DNA from: Bacteroidales bacterium
GTDB taxonomy: Bacteria > Bacteroidota > Bacteroidia > Bacteroidales > JAADJA01
DNA length: 64,000 nucleotides
Assembly: GCA_016783885.1 (NCBI GenBank)
Contig: JADHVR010000003.1
Location: forward strand, 49,088-113,087
Direction: 5' to 3'
Under the pieces are notes generated by a model, which had not been told where the DNA came from, made no database searches, and saw only the letters and a program-made list of their open reading frames with translations. Shown one piece after another: positions 1 to 11,000 of this stretch (positions are counted from its first letter, which is position 1; each line of letters starts with the position of its first letter). The position numbers and the translations under genes are program-made.

Positions 1-536
1 AAATAACTGATTCCGGGATTCCCGTTTATTTTTTCAGAGGTAACCACGATGTATGGACTTTTAATTATTTAACTGAAGAATTGAATATCAAAATATATCC
101 TGATACCTTGTTAAAAGAAATCAACGGTAAAAAGTTTTTTCTCGGTCATGGCGATGGTTTGGGAAAAGGAGATAGCGGCTATAAATTCATCAAAAAGGTT
201 TTCAGGAACAAAGTTAACCAGTGGCTTTTCCGGTGGCTGCATCCTGATATTGGTACGGCTATGGGTATGTTCTGGTCGAACCGGAGCCGCGTGGCTAACG
301 AAAACACCGGGATTGAAAAAGTAAACATTGCCGGTATCGAAAGATTGACGGGCTATTGTCTTGAAGTTCTTGAAAAGGAACCTGATATCGATTATTTTAT
401 TTTCGGTCACATTCATAAACCGGAAGTAGTTGATTTGAATGGAAAAGCAAAGTATTACAGCATTGGAGACTGGATAAAGTATTTTTCTTATGCAGTTTTT
501 GATGGGGAAAAGATAGTGTTGAAATTTTATAAATAG
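1..536 (+). CDS. lpxH: UDP-2,3-diacylglucosamine diphosphatase-like metallophosphoesterase (5' partial)
   Basis: The C-terminal part of a calcineurin-like metallophosphoesterase; its start lies left of the window. The open frame runs from base 3, before the first possible TTG start at 81. Metal-binding motifs are visible: RGNHD at bases 36-50, then GHGDG, and near the end FGHIHKP. This motif set and the overall length fit LpxH-type enzymes, which remove UMP from UDP-2,3-diacylglucosamine in lipid A synthesis at the inner face of the cytoplasmic membrane. A related UDP-diacylglucosamine hydrolase subfamily cannot be excluded because the N-terminus is missing. The gene stands just ahead of a toxin-antitoxin pair with no functional link. 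Confidence 0.8.
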   Translation, partial: ITDSGIPVYFFRGNHDVWTFNYLTEELNIKIYPDTLLKEINGKKFFLGHGDGLGKGDSGYKFIKKVFRNKVNQWLFRWLHPDIGTAMGMFWSNRSRVANENTGIEKVNIAGIERLTGYCLEVLEKEPDIDYFIFGHIHKPEVVDLNGKAKYYSIGDWIKYFSYAVFDGEKIVLKFYK

Positions 537-547
537 AAAAATTATGT

Positions 548-555
548 TATTTTTG
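548..555 (+). promoter_or_regulatory. Candidate Bacteroidota -7 box for the toxin-antitoxin pair
   Basis: TATTTTTG fits the Bacteroidota -7 consensus TAnnTTTG and lies 17 bases before the ATG at 572. No clear -33 TTTG is seen at the expected distance, so this is a half-supported promoter. Confidence 0.35.
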
Positions 556-571
556 TAATAAACTAAAAATT

Positions 572-853
572 ATGAAAACAATAGCTATTCGGATTGAAGA
601 TAATTTATATGATAAAGTTAAGCTGATGCTTCAACATTTTCCATCCGAAAAAATAAAAATATTTGATATTTCAGATAAAAATGAAAAAATGTATTTCAGT
701 AAGAATGATATTATAAAAATAAAAAATATATTAAGTAAACATGGATATTTTATACCTCCTGATTTAGATAAGACCCCTATATATTATGATGAGAATGAAC
801 TTGAACAGGATTTGTCGGTTATTGAGAAATTAAATTTTAATGATAGTTATTAG
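572..853 (+). CDS. Putative antitoxin partner of a DUF3368 PIN toxin
   Basis: A 93-residue, charged, lysine- and aspartate-rich protein without signal peptide or membrane segment. It begins MKTIAIRIEDNLYDKV, like the start of a small DNA-binding strand or CopG/UPF0175-type antitoxin, but no full domain is recognised. The last 14 bases overlap the start of the PIN-domain gene, the usual arrangement of antitoxin before toxin with coupled translation. The role as antitoxin is inferred from this overlap and from the partner. A candidate -7 promoter box lies just upstream. Confidence 0.55.
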   Translation: MKTIAIRIEDNLYDKVKLMLQHFPSEKIKIFDISDKNEKMYFSKNDIIKIKNILSKHGYFIPPDLDKTPIYYDENELEQDLSVIEKLNFNDSY

Positions 854-1331
854 CGATACTTCAACTTTAAGCGGGCTAATATTAATAGGACGAATTGATA
901 TTTTAACCCATATCTTTAATCAAATATTTATCCCTAAAACAATAAAAGAAGAGTTATTATCTCTTATTAAATACCGTAAAGAAATAAATGATTTAATAAA
1001 TAAAAAGTTCATAATAATAAAAGACGATATTCAATCAGAACTGGTAAATGATTTAGCCGGTTTATTAGATAAAGGTGAAGCACAGGCTATAACTTTATCA
1101 ATTGAACTTAATGCTGATTTACTGATTATGGATGAAATGAAAGGAAGAACTGTAGCAAAAGCGATAGGTTTAAATGTTATCGGCTTATTAGGGTTGTTGA
1201 TTATTGCCAAACGAAAAAATATTATTGAAGAAGTTAAACCTATTATGGATGAGCTTAAACAAAAAGCCGGATTTTGGGTTGGTAATAATTTATATGAATC
1301 TGTTTTGATAAAAACTGGTGAAAAGAAGTAA
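840..1331 (+). CDS. DUF3368 PIN-domain toxin (probable ribonuclease)
   Basis: A 163-residue protein of the DUF3368 group of PIN domains. The N-terminal strand MIVISDTSTLSGL carries the first acidic residue (Asp6), the central GLLDKGEAQAITL carries a conserved Glu in the GEAxAI motif, and LLIMDEMKGRTVAKA carries the late acidic cluster followed by GLNVIGLLGLL. All of these are hallmarks of the family. PIN toxins are Mg-dependent RNases that cut tRNA, rRNA or mRNA when the antitoxin is lost; the target here is unknown. It is translationally coupled to the upstream small gene. The position among chromosomal housekeeping genes suggests a small mobile or stabilising module. Confidence 0.8.
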   Translation: MIVISDTSTLSGLILIGRIDILTHIFNQIFIPKTIKEELLSLIKYRKEINDLINKKFIIIKDDIQSELVNDLAGLLDKGEAQAITLSIELNADLLIMDEMKGRTVAKAIGLNVIGLLGLLIIAKRKNIIEEVKPIMDELKQKAGFWVGNNLYESVLIKTGEKK

Positions 1332-1408
1332 TTATAATAACTATTGTTGAAATGAATATGGATATCAGAAAAAAATAATATGTTTCTAACTTTTAAAAAT
1401 ATAATAAA

Positions 1409-3775
1409 ATGAATAAAAAAATCTTCTTTTCCATCCTGATTATAGCAGCTATTAACATTACATCAATAGCCCAGGTTACAAACCGTTGTTCGCATAAAGT
1501 GTCCTTCGAAAAATCAGCCATTAGCGATACGCTTGATGCCTTGCATTATTATATCAATCTTACCGTTACAGATTTTTCGGGGCATGAGATTGAAGGCTTT
1601 ACTGAGGTTGAAATGACAACCAAAGTTGATAATACCGGTGAAATCAAACTGGAGCTGATGGATTTAACGGTGGATTCCGTTTTTATTGATGATATTGTGA
1701 ACCCATCATTTACTCATGTAAATGATATAATCACTATACCATTGTCAGATCCAATAAATATTGGCGAAATTGTTATGGTTCGCGTTCATTACCATGGCGT
1801 TCCTTTCCATGAGAGCTGGGGCGGATTCCACTGGTCAGGTGAATATGCTTTTAATTTGGGTGTGGGTTTTGTTTCTATTCCGCATAACCTGGGCAAGACC
1901 TGGTTCCCTTGTATTGATGATTTCCAGGACAGAGCTTACTATGACGTATATGGTACGGTTGAGGATAATCACATGGCAGTTTGCGGAGGTCTGTTAATGG
2001 AAATTATCGACAATAATAACGGAACAAAAACATACCACTGGAAACTGAATCAAACAATCCCGACCTATCTTGCTTCGATTGCTGTTGGCGATTATGCGGC
2101 GGTTACTGATGTGTATAACGGAATTAACGATGACATACCTATCGAGATTTATGTCAGACCACAGGATTCCATTAAAGTTCCCGGTTCATTTCTTCATCTT
2201 AAAGAGATTCTCGCAATTTTTGAAGATAAATTCGGCCCATACCGCTGGGACCGGATAGGTTATGTCGGAACAGCCATTGGGGCGATGGAGCACGTTACTA
2301 ACGTGGCATATCCAAATTTCTGCATCAACAACACTACATCTTATGAATCGCTATACGCACATGAACTTTCCCACATGTGGTTTGGCGACAACGTTACATG
2401 CTCAAGTGCCGGGGAGATGTGGATTAACGAAGGATGGGCTGTTTTTTGCGAGGCTGTTTTCAGAGAATTTCTGTACAATAAAGATCAGTATAATGAATTT
2501 ATCCGCGACAAACATGCAGAGGTGCTTCAGTATTGTCATACACCCAGCGGTGACGGCAGCTATTTTCCGTTGAACCAGATACCGCAAAACGTTACTTACG
2601 GAATGAGCGCTTATGACAAGGGAGCAACCGTTGCCCATACACTGAAAGGTTATCTTGGCGACGAAATTTTTTATAATGCCATGGCAGAATTTAATGAATA
2701 TTTTAAATACAATTATGCATCTTCGTATGATATGCGTGATTTTCTGACTTCGCATACAGGAATAGATATGTCCGATTTCTTTGAATCATGGGTGTTGACC
2801 TCCGGCACACCACATTTTTCGGTGGATTCCTTTTCGGTAGTTCCTACCACAAAAGGAGCTGACGTTACTGTTTATATGCGGCAGCGAAGAAAGGGTTCCG
2901 ACTATATAGGGAATTCCAATATTGTGGAGTTGACATTTATGGATAATTCCTGGAATCAATTCACAGATACAATTCATTTTGACGGAGTAACCGGGTGTTC
3001 GGTAATTGAAGTTCCTTTTGAACCTGATATTGTTTTATGTGATTTTGATGAAAAGTTGTGTGATGCCGTTACCGGTTATGCACAGGTTGTAAAAGAAACC
3101 GGTGATGTTAATTTCCCGAAGACTTACTTTGGTTTGGAAGTGCAGGAAATCGGGGATTCGGCTTTCGTTTGGGTTGAACATAACTGGGTCCCGCCCGACA
3201 GCCTGAAGTTACCTGTTCAGGGTTTAACCATTTCCGACTACCGGTATTGGAAAATCGACGGTTTATTTCCGGATGGTTTTGTTGCCACCGGTAAATTCTG
3301 GTATAATAAAAATGGATATCTCGATAATAATATTTTAACAAATCCGGATGATTCGGTTATCATCCTTTACAGGGAAAATCCTTCAGAAGACTGGGAATAT
3401 ATTGATTTTACGCAAATAGGCATTTGGTCGATAGGTAATTTATATATCGATAATTTGCAGAAGGGAGAGTATTCTATTGCGGTTTGTGATAATACTTTTG
3501 TTGGCTTAAATAAAAACAAGGCTCAAAAAAATACCGGTTTAAAAATTTACCCGAATCCATCAAAAAACTATTTTCAAATACAAACAGGGCAATCAGGAAC
3601 ATTGAAGTTTTATGATATCAACGGGAAGGTTATTGATACTATTGAAATTTCCCAGAATCAGAAACAGGTCAAATGGAAGCCTGCCGGTTTATCAGAGGGT
3701 ACTTATTTTGTCAGGTTGTTATCGCCTGAAAAAAAGACTCTTGCTGTTGAAAAGATTATACTGATAAGTAAATAA
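1409..3775 (+). CDS. Secreted M1-family zinc aminopeptidase with T9SS sorting tail
   Basis: A 788-residue gluzincin peptidase. It has a signal peptide (about residues 1-21, ending SIAQ), an M1 N-terminal beta domain, and a catalytic domain with HELSH at 318-322. The third zinc ligand is Glu341, exactly 18 residues after the second His. The substrate-binding GAMEN motif reads GAMEH here. A YDKGA segment supplies the conserved Tyr region. Residues after about 450 are beta-rich, and the last ~75 residues form a type A T9SS sorting domain (IYPNPSKNYF ... GTYFVRLL). It should release N-terminal residues from peptides outside the cell or on its surface. It stands alone, 77 bases after the toxin gene. 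Confidence 0.88.
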   Translation: MNKKIFFSILIIAAINITSIAQVTNRCSHKVSFEKSAISDTLDALHYYINLTVTDFSGHEIEGFTEVEMTTKVDNTGEIKLELMDLTVDSVFIDDIVNPSFTHVNDIITIPLSDPINIGEIVMVRVHYHGVPFHESWGGFHWSGEYAFNLGVGFVSIPHNLGKTWFPCIDDFQDRAYYDVYGTVEDNHMAVCGGLLMEIIDNNNGTKTYHWKLNQTIPTYLASIAVGDYAAVTDVYNGINDDIPIEIYVRPQDSIKVPGSFLHLKEILAIFEDKFGPYRWDRIGYVGTAIGAMEHVTNVAYPNFCINNTTSYESLYAHELSHMWFGDNVTCSSAGEMWINEGWAVFCEAVFREFLYNKDQYNEFIRDKHAEVLQYCHTPSGDGSYFPLNQIPQNVTYGMSAYDKGATVAHTLKGYLGDEIFYNAMAEFNEYFKYNYASSYDMRDFLTSHTGIDMSDFFESWVLTSGTPHFSVDSFSVVPTTKGADVTVYMRQRRKGSDYIGNSNIVELTFMDNSWNQFTDTIHFDGVTGCSVIEVPFEPDIVLCDFDEKLCDAVTGYAQVVKETGDVNFPKTYFGLEVQEIGDSAFVWVEHNWVPPDSLKLPVQGLTISDYRYWKIDGLFPDGFVATGKFWYNKNGYLDNNILTNPDDSVIILYRENPSEDWEYIDFTQIGIWSIGNLYIDNLQKGEYSIAVCDNTFVGLNKNKAQKNTGLKIYPNPSKNYFQIQTGQSGTLKFYDINGKVIDTIEISQNQKQVKWKPAGLSEGTYFVRLLSPEKKTLAVEKIILISK

Positions 3776-3898
3776 AATTGTTTAGGGTGTCCCATTGAGG
3801 AAAACAGAAAAATACTCAAATTATTCTGCAATCTAACTGCTAATTCCGGCTATTTAATCATTTCTATTTGTATTTGGGTTTATTAATTAAGACCTTTG

Positions 3899-4000
3899 TA
3901 AACTGACACTGAACGATCCCGGGTATTCGGGAGTAAATGATATGCGGTTATGAAGTTTTGGCCTGCCCGTTCCGTTCAGGCAGGCGTTTCAGTATAATTA
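3899..4000. repeat. Dispersed palindromic repeat, copy 1
   Basis: Starts with TAAACTGACACTGAACG and ends with CGTTTCAGTATAA. The same two ends border a second copy at 60222-60346. The ends form an imperfect inverted repeat (ACTGAACG against ACTGAAACG). The interior has a hairpin, GCCTGCC with GGCAGGC at 3961-3985. No transposase is present, so it may be a non-autonomous element. It ends 13 bases before the start of the sensor kinase gene. Confidence 0.5.
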
Positions 4001-4013
4001 TAATCCTGGAAAA

Positions 4014-7000
4014 TTGAATAGAAGAATAACACAAATATTGATCTTTCTTATCTTTCTGAACTTACATGTATTTTCTCAGTACAATTTTGTTAATTTCAGT
4101 GAAGAACAAGGATTAAGTTCAAATCAAGCTACCTGTATTTTAAAAGACAGTGACGGATTTATCTGGATCGGGACAAAAAACGGCTTGAACCGGTTTGACG
4201 GAACGGAATTTATGACCTTTTATAATTCCCCGGGTGACAGTAGTTCCCTTAGTGAAAATTACATTCTTACATTATACCAGGATAAATATGGGTTTATCTG
4301 GGTCGGGACATATAATGAAGGAATCAGTGAACTCAATACAGAGACCATGGAATTTAGAAATTATACAAATAATACTTATGATAGTACAAGTATATCCGAA
4401 GGCTTTTGCAAATTGATTTTTGAAGATGACTTAGGAAATTTATGGATTGCTGTCTCAGATCATGGAATCGACTTATTTAACAGGGAAAACAAATCATTTA
4501 AAAATTACAGGCCCACGGAACAAATAGATGGCTTATCGCCCCGGTTGGCTAACAGTCTTATTAGTTTTGCTCCTGATCCACAAAATAATCAAATTATCTG
4601 GTTAGGGTCATTAGATGGAATATTTAGTTTCAACCTGATTACAAAAATTTGGACACATTTCCCAATCGTTAAAGAAAAAGCAAATAATCCAATCCTGTAT
4701 GGCGGAAAAGAAAATGTTGTCAGGGACATGATTTTTGACAAAGATGGTTATCTTTGGTTTGGTACCTGGGGAGGAGGCTTCTGTAAATTAGATACATTAA
4801 ACGGAAACTTTTCAATTTTTAAATATGAAACTTTTTTCCCCGTTAATGGAATTAGAAATAATGTTATAAGAATTGTGTGGAAAAATAATAATGAATTCTG
4901 GTTTATCTCCTACCATAAAGGTATCGGTATTTTTAACATCAATGATAACTCAATCAGGTTTCTAACTAACCCTCTTTCAAATAGTATCTCTGTAAATGGC
5001 GCAACCGATATCATTACAGATAAATCCGGATTTATCTACGTTTCATCAATTACAGATGGATTGTATTATACTAATACAAAAGCATACCAGTTTAACAAAG
5101 AAAATATTTCACATAATATTATTTCATTAGGTCAGGCTAAATCAAGTGATATAATATGGGCAGGAACTTACGATAAATACGGAAAATTATTAGCTATAAA
5201 TAAATCAACCGGAAACATTCAAGAGTATTCATATACTCCGATCAACGACGTTGGAGAAAATTTTATTATAAATATCAAAGAGGGTAAAAATAGCCGGCAT
5301 TGGCTCATTGGACACCATAATTTATATTATATTGACGAGTACAAACCTAAAATACAGCCCTATTATAATTTTGATCCGAACAAGTTTGATATTAACAGAT
5401 CTCATATTGTAACATTTGTGAGCGCTGCATTAGATAATAAAAATAGAATATGGGCAGGTAGCAAATTTCATGGACTTTTTTGTATCGACACAGAATATGA
5501 TACTATCCATAATTATTTTTTCGAGGATAGTCAAAAAAAGAAAGTTTTGTTTGAATCTTTCATATTCTCCTTATACACTGATAGTAAAGGCAGGACATGG
5601 TATGTTTCCGAAGATTTCGGATTTTTTGACCCTGGTCTGAACAAATTAATTAACTACTCATATCCCGGGGATTTCAGTAATTCGGATATTAAGCTTAAAA
5701 AAATATATACAATAACTGAAACTCAAAATGGTAATATCTGGCTTGGCACAGCTAATGCCGGAATAGCTGTAATAAAGGTTACTGACGATACGGCATTTTT
5801 TATTAAGTCATATTCTAAATCAACAGGCTTGCAACACAATTGTATTCAAAACCTGGTAACCGATAAATCGGATAATGTTTGGGTAATAACACCTTTAGGA
5901 ATCAGTAAGATAAATGCAGTAACTGATTCGATCGAAAATTACGGCATAGAATACGGCCTTATGGATCTGCAATGTATAGATGTTGATAGTGATGGTGAAA
6001 TTTTCATTGGCACAGGCAATGGTTATTATCATTTTTATCCTGACGACATTAAACCATTAAAGACAACCAACAAGCCTTATTTAAAATACTTTAAAATTTT
6101 TGATGAACATGTAAATGTTAATCCTTTCCTGAAGAATGATCAGCCCATCGAACTAAAATACAATCAAAATTTTTTTTCAATTGAATATGGGGCAATAAAT
6201 TTTTTCCGGCAGGATCAGGCTAATTTCCAATATATTCTCGAAGGACTTGATAAGAAGTGGCAAAATGCCGGACAAAGAAAACACATCACTTATACTAATC
6301 TCGGTGGAGGCAGTTATAATTTCAGGTTGAAAACCAATAACAGAAATGAAATCGTTATTCCCATATTCATCGAAACACCATATTGGAAAACCTGGTGGTT
6401 CTATAGTCTTTTTATCTTTAGTATAATCCTGCTTGCCCTTCTTGCTCATTTTTACAGGATGAGCCAACTTAGAAAGCAGGAAGAGTTAAAGACTCTCTAT
6501 AATAAAAAAATAGGTCAATTGGAGATCAAGGCACTCAGGGCACAAATGAATCCGCATTTCCTGTTTAACAGTCTCAACTCAATCAGGTATTATATTCTGA
6601 AAGATGAAAATGAAAATGCTTCGGAGTATATAACTAAATTTGCGAGGCTTTTGAGACTAATATTAAGAAATTCACGTCAAAACCAGATCAGCCTTAATGA
6701 TGAACTTCATGCTCTTGAGATATACATTGATTTCGAGCAGATGAGATTCAACAGGAAATTTGATTATAAAATAAATATTGCAGATAATATAAACCAGGAG
6801 GATATCAAAATACAACCGTTAACCATTCAGCCATTTGTGGAAAATGCTATATGGCACGGGCTGATGCCAAAAAAGGAAAATGGTATGCTGAAAGTTGATA
6901 TTAATAAAAAAAATGGAAAATTGAATATTATTATTGAGGATAACGGAATAGGACGTGAAAAAGCGGCTCAAATCAAAAAGAATAATTTATTTGAAAAAAA

Positions 7001-7145
7001 ATCTTATGGATTGCAAATAACAGAAGAAAGGATGAGCCTGATGAAAAGTATTCGCAATAAACAATCGGATTTTAAAATTATTGATTTATATAATGATAAC
7101 AATGAACCTACAGGAACAAAAGTGGAGATAAGGTTTGAAATATGA
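4014..7145 (+). CDS. Two-component sensor histidine kinase with periplasmic propeller (LytS-type His_kinase)
   Basis: A 1043-residue sensor. It has a signal sequence (residues 1-21), then about 14 regulator-propeller repeats (pattern DSDGFIWIGTKNGLNRFDG) to about residue 690, a Y_Y_Y domain, one membrane helix near 790-812 (FYSLFIFSIILLALLAHFY), a PF06580-type kinase segment with phospho-acceptor His848 in QMNPHFLFNSLNSIR, and a C-terminal HATPase with the N box (FVENAIWHGL) and G box (DNGIGR). The start is TTG; no ATG lies nearer to the signal peptide. It is followed directly by its LytTR response regulator, so the two form a sensor-regulator pair. The ligand is unknown; such propellers in Bacteroidota often sense glycans or other polymers. 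Confidence 0.88.
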   Translation: MNRRITQILIFLIFLNLHVFSQYNFVNFSEEQGLSSNQATCILKDSDGFIWIGTKNGLNRFDGTEFMTFYNSPGDSSSLSENYILTLYQDKYGFIWVGTYNEGISELNTETMEFRNYTNNTYDSTSISEGFCKLIFEDDLGNLWIAVSDHGIDLFNRENKSFKNYRPTEQIDGLSPRLANSLISFAPDPQNNQIIWLGSLDGIFSFNLITKIWTHFPIVKEKANNPILYGGKENVVRDMIFDKDGYLWFGTWGGGFCKLDTLNGNFSIFKYETFFPVNGIRNNVIRIVWKNNNEFWFISYHKGIGIFNINDNSIRFLTNPLSNSISVNGATDIITDKSGFIYVSSITDGLYYTNTKAYQFNKENISHNIISLGQAKSSDIIWAGTYDKYGKLLAINKSTGNIQEYSYTPINDVGENFIINIKEGKNSRHWLIGHHNLYYIDEYKPKIQPYYNFDPNKFDINRSHIVTFVSAALDNKNRIWAGSKFHGLFCIDTEYDTIHNYFFEDSQKKKVLFESFIFSLYTDSKGRTWYVSEDFGFFDPGLNKLINYSYPGDFSNSDIKLKKIYTITETQNGNIWLGTANAGIAVIKVTDDTAFFIKSYSKSTGLQHNCIQNLVTDKSDNVWVITPLGISKINAVTDSIENYGIEYGLMDLQCIDVDSDGEIFIGTGNGYYHFYPDDIKPLKTTNKPYLKYFKIFDEHVNVNPFLKNDQPIELKYNQNFFSIEYGAINFFRQDQANFQYILEGLDKKWQNAGQRKHITYTNLGGGSYNFRLKTNNRNEIVIPIFIETPYWKTWWFYSLFIFSIILLALLAHFYRMSQLRKQEELKTLYNKKIGQLEIKALRAQMNPHFLFNSLNSIRYYILKDENENASEYITKFARLLRLILRNSRQNQISLNDELHALEIYIDFEQMRFNRKFDYKINIADNINQEDIKIQPLTIQPFVENAIWHGLMPKKENGMLKVDINKKNGKLNIIIEDNGIGREKAAQIKKNNLFEKKSYGLQITEERMSLMKSIRNKQSDFKIIDLYNDNNEPTGTKVEIRFEI

Positions 7146-7149
7146 AATT

Positions 7150-7896
7150 ATGAAACTAAAAGCAATAATTGTCGATGATGAGCTTCACAGCTTGCAAACT
7201 ACCGAACTCCTTGTACAAAAGCATTGTCCGAAGATAGAAATAATCGGATTGGCTGAATCGGCTGAAAAAGGGATTCAGCTAATAGATAAACTGAAACCTG
7301 ACATTGTCTTTCTTGACATCGCTATGCCGGTGATGAATGGCTTCGAGATGTTGCAACACATTACTTACAAATCGTTTGAGATTATTTTTACCACTGCCTA
7401 TGATGAGTATGCAATTAAAGCCTTTAAAGTAAACGCAATTGATTATTTGTTAAAACCTATCGATCCTGAAGAACTTGTACAGGCAATGGAAAAGGTGAAA
7501 GAAAAGATAGATAAGCACGAGCAATATAACAAAATTGATGAATTGCTTAAAATGATAGGACAACCTGAGGTGAGAAGGAAAAAAGTTGCCCTTTCCATTG
7601 ACGGAAAAATTAAAATGATCCCGTTTGATTCTATTATCTATTGCGAATCGGAAAGCAACTATACCTATATTTATCTGACTCATGACAAAAGGTTAATGCT
7701 AAGCAAAACACTGAAAGAAGTAGAGAAAATTATAGACCATAACGGATTTTTCAGAGTACAAAATTCCTATCTTGTAAACCTTGACCATATTAAAGAATAC
7801 ACCCGCGGTGAAGGCGGTGAACTTATTATGAGTAATGGGGATGAAGTAAGAGTTTCGAGAAAGAAAAAGGAGGAGTTGATGAAACTGCTTTTTTAA
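7150..7896 (+). CDS. LytTR-family response regulator
   Basis: A 248-residue response regulator. The receiver domain (about 1-120) has the acidic pair Asp9/Asp10, phospho-acceptor Asp56 in VFLDIAMP, the conserved Thr in FTTAYDEYA and Lys in LLKPID. The LytTR DNA-binding domain occupies about 145-248 (FFRVQNSYLVNLDHI is typical). The ATG at 7150 gives a start that matches the family (MKLKAIIVDDE). An in-frame TTG at 7135 would overlap the kinase gene by 11 bases. It is co-transcribed with the LytS-like kinase just upstream and should act as a cytoplasmic DNA-binding output. The neighbouring giant surface protein is a possible target, by position only. Confidence 0.9.
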   Translation: MKLKAIIVDDELHSLQTTELLVQKHCPKIEIIGLAESAEKGIQLIDKLKPDIVFLDIAMPVMNGFEMLQHITYKSFEIIFTTAYDEYAIKAFKVNAIDYLLKPIDPEELVQAMEKVKEKIDKHEQYNKIDELLKMIGQPEVRRKKVALSIDGKIKMIPFDSIIYCESESNYTYIYLTHDKRLMLSKTLKEVEKIIDHNGFFRVQNSYLVNLDHIKEYTRGEGGELIMSNGDEVRVSRKKKEELMKLLF

Positions 7897-8028
7897 TTTT
7901 CAAACACTAAATATTTCCCGCAATCCACCTTCTTAATTCCGCAATTTACTCATAACCGCTTTTCTGTATAATCATTCAAGAGTATTTTAGTTGAAATTTT
8001 TATGAGTTTAAATAAACAAAACCTTATC

Positions 8029-11000
8029 ATGAAAAAATTTACTTTTCTATTTGCAGTTCTTCTTGTAACGCTTTTTTTAAGCGGACTATTTACAAAAACT
8101 TTCAGTCAAACCTACGATCGTTCAAATTTCGATTACTGGCAACAGAAAATGGAAGATCGTGACCAGAATTATCACCAGTTGGTTCAGGAATTTGATAATT
8201 ACTGGGCACATAAGGATAAAACAAATATCAAAGGGACAGGCTACAAACAGTTCAAAAGATGGCAATATGCAATGGAAGGGATGACCGGGCCTGATGGCAA
8301 ATTGCTTCCTGCCAGCTATTTTAACAAGGAATTTCTAAAATTCAAACAGTTATATGGTGACAAAGGTATTGTTGGAGACTGGTATTTCATAGGACCTGAT
8401 ATAGTACCTGTACATCCCCCAACCGGGTATAGGACAGGAATTGGAAGGCTTGCATGTGTTGCATTTCACCCTACTGATGCAAATACAATTTATGTTGGTT
8501 CCCATTCCGGGGGTATTTGGAAAACGACCACAGGTGGGAACAGTTGGACTAATCTAAATACTGATGAGCTTACAAGTATCGGTGTTTCTGCTATTCTAAT
8601 CCATCCGGCTAATCCGAATATGATCTTTATCGGAACAGGTGACAGGGATGCCAGCTCTGTACCGGGGCAGGGTATCTGGAAATCAATTGATGGGGGAACA
8701 AGCTGGACACAGATGATTTCATCAATGGATAACAGGTTAGTTTCCGAAATTTTAATTCAACCTGATAATTATAATGTACTGTTAGCTGCAGCCGATAATG
8801 GAGTTTATGTTTCGATAGATGAAGGTGATACCTGGAATAAAACCACAGGTATTGATGTTAACGTAAAGGATATGACATACAAACCGGGGGATCCTTCAAT
8901 AGTTTATGCTACCGGTGAAGGCAAGTTCTTCAGATCAGATTCATGGGGAATAGTCTGGACAGAGATTACATCAGGGCTTGACCCTGCAAACCGATGTATG
9001 ATAGGAGTTACGCCTGCACAACCAAATATTGTTTATTTTTTCGCAACCAAAGACAGCGAATTTGATGGATTTTATATTTCTACAGACAGTGGATTAAGTT
9101 TTCCAACTAAAAAGACATCATCAGCTTTTGATGGAAGTGCTCAGGGATGGTTTAATGTGGCATTGGCTGTTGATCCAACCAATGAAGATATCATTTTTGC
9201 CGGGATGGTTCCTGTTTATAGATCAACAGACGGAGGTAATAACTGGACTGAATTAGATATCGCCTATAACATCCATGCTGATCAGCACGATTTTAAATTT
9301 TCGCCTCATACCAACGATTTGTATATAGGAAATGATGGCGGATTATTTCACTCAAGTGATGTAGGAGCTTCTTTTACAAATCTTGGAGATGGCCTTGAAA
9401 TTACCCAGGTTGCCCGTATGGCAGTTAGCGAAACCAGTCCGGAGATATTTATGGCAGGACTCCAGGATAATGGAACCATTATTCCTTACAACAGCGAGTA
9501 TAACAGGGTGTTAGGTGGAGATGGGATGGGCTGTGCCATAGATTATACTGATGATCAATTTATGTATGGAAGCTCACAATTTTCTGATATCCGTCGTAGC
9601 ACGGAAGGTGCACAATTTTCTGAGGAATGGGCAAATATCTCTTCTTCAATTGAAGAGGATGCAGGGTGGTTTAGGCCATTTATTTTGGATATGGATGATC
9701 CAAACATCATATTCGCAGGATATCAAAATGTATGGCGCAGCAATAATGTGAAAGCCACTGATCCTGGAGATGTTACCTGGACTAATATATCAGATGGCAA
9801 ACTCGTGGAAGATAAAACAACAGGAGTAATGGAACAATCCCAGGCTGATGGAAATATCATCTATATATCTAAAGGTGATGGAACAAGGCTTTACAGAACA
9901 GATAATGCTTTTGCTGCTGATCCAGCTTGGGTAGAAATTACAAAGCCATACGGTTGGCCAGTTAAATGCCTTGAAACACATGGCACTAACCCAGATATTG
10001 TATATATGGCTATCGACAGATATATATACAAATCAACTGACCGGGGAGAAACCTGGACATCAATCACAGGAAACCTTCCTGATATTCCAATGAAATGTAT
10101 TGCTTTCCACAAAGGTAGCGATGGGGGTTTATATGTAGGAACCAGAGCTGGAGTTTATTATAAAGATAATGCTATGACAAATTGGGTATTATTTAAATCA
10201 GGATTACCACTTGTTCCGGTAATTGATATGAAAATTATTTATTCAACTGATCCTGACAGATTAGTTGTGGGTACTTGGGGGCGTGGAGTCTGGAAAACTG
10301 ATGTAATGCCTGTTATGACACCTGATCTTGAGCCCACTAATGCCAATGCTGTTATTACAGGTACCGAAATAGATTTAGATGTTGTTGTTATGAATAATTC
10401 TCAGATGGGTGATGCAGGTCCCTATTTTATTGGATATTACGTTTCGGATAATGATCTCATAAGTCCTGGTGATTATTTAATCGGTGAAGATTCAATTCAT
10501 ATACACAATCCTGGCATAGTTGTAGGAGAAGATATTGATGTTGACATTGCTGATATTGAACCTGAAATTCCAACCGGCACTTACTATATTGGGTCTTTTG
10601 CCGACTATAAGTACCAGGTTGACGAAACCCACGAATGGAACAATAACATCACCTGCGCACAACAGATCACTTTATCAGATGCTCCTGCTCCGACCAATGT
10701 TCAGGCTTCTGATGGGACTTATGGCGATAAAATAGTTATTACATGGGATTCTCCTCCGGGCCCAACAGTTTATCATTATAAAGTTTACCGGAATACAGTT
10801 GATGATCCAAACACTGCCACACCCATCAGTCCTGATCCATGGAGCAGTTCCACAGCCTTTTGGGACACAACTCCAACCAGGGGAATAGATAATTATTATT
10901 GGGTACAAGCTTCTGATACGTATTTAGGATTCAGGGCTGGTCCGTTGAGTAGCTCGGATGCAGGATGGAGATACCTTGTTCCGCCAACCAATGTAGAGGC

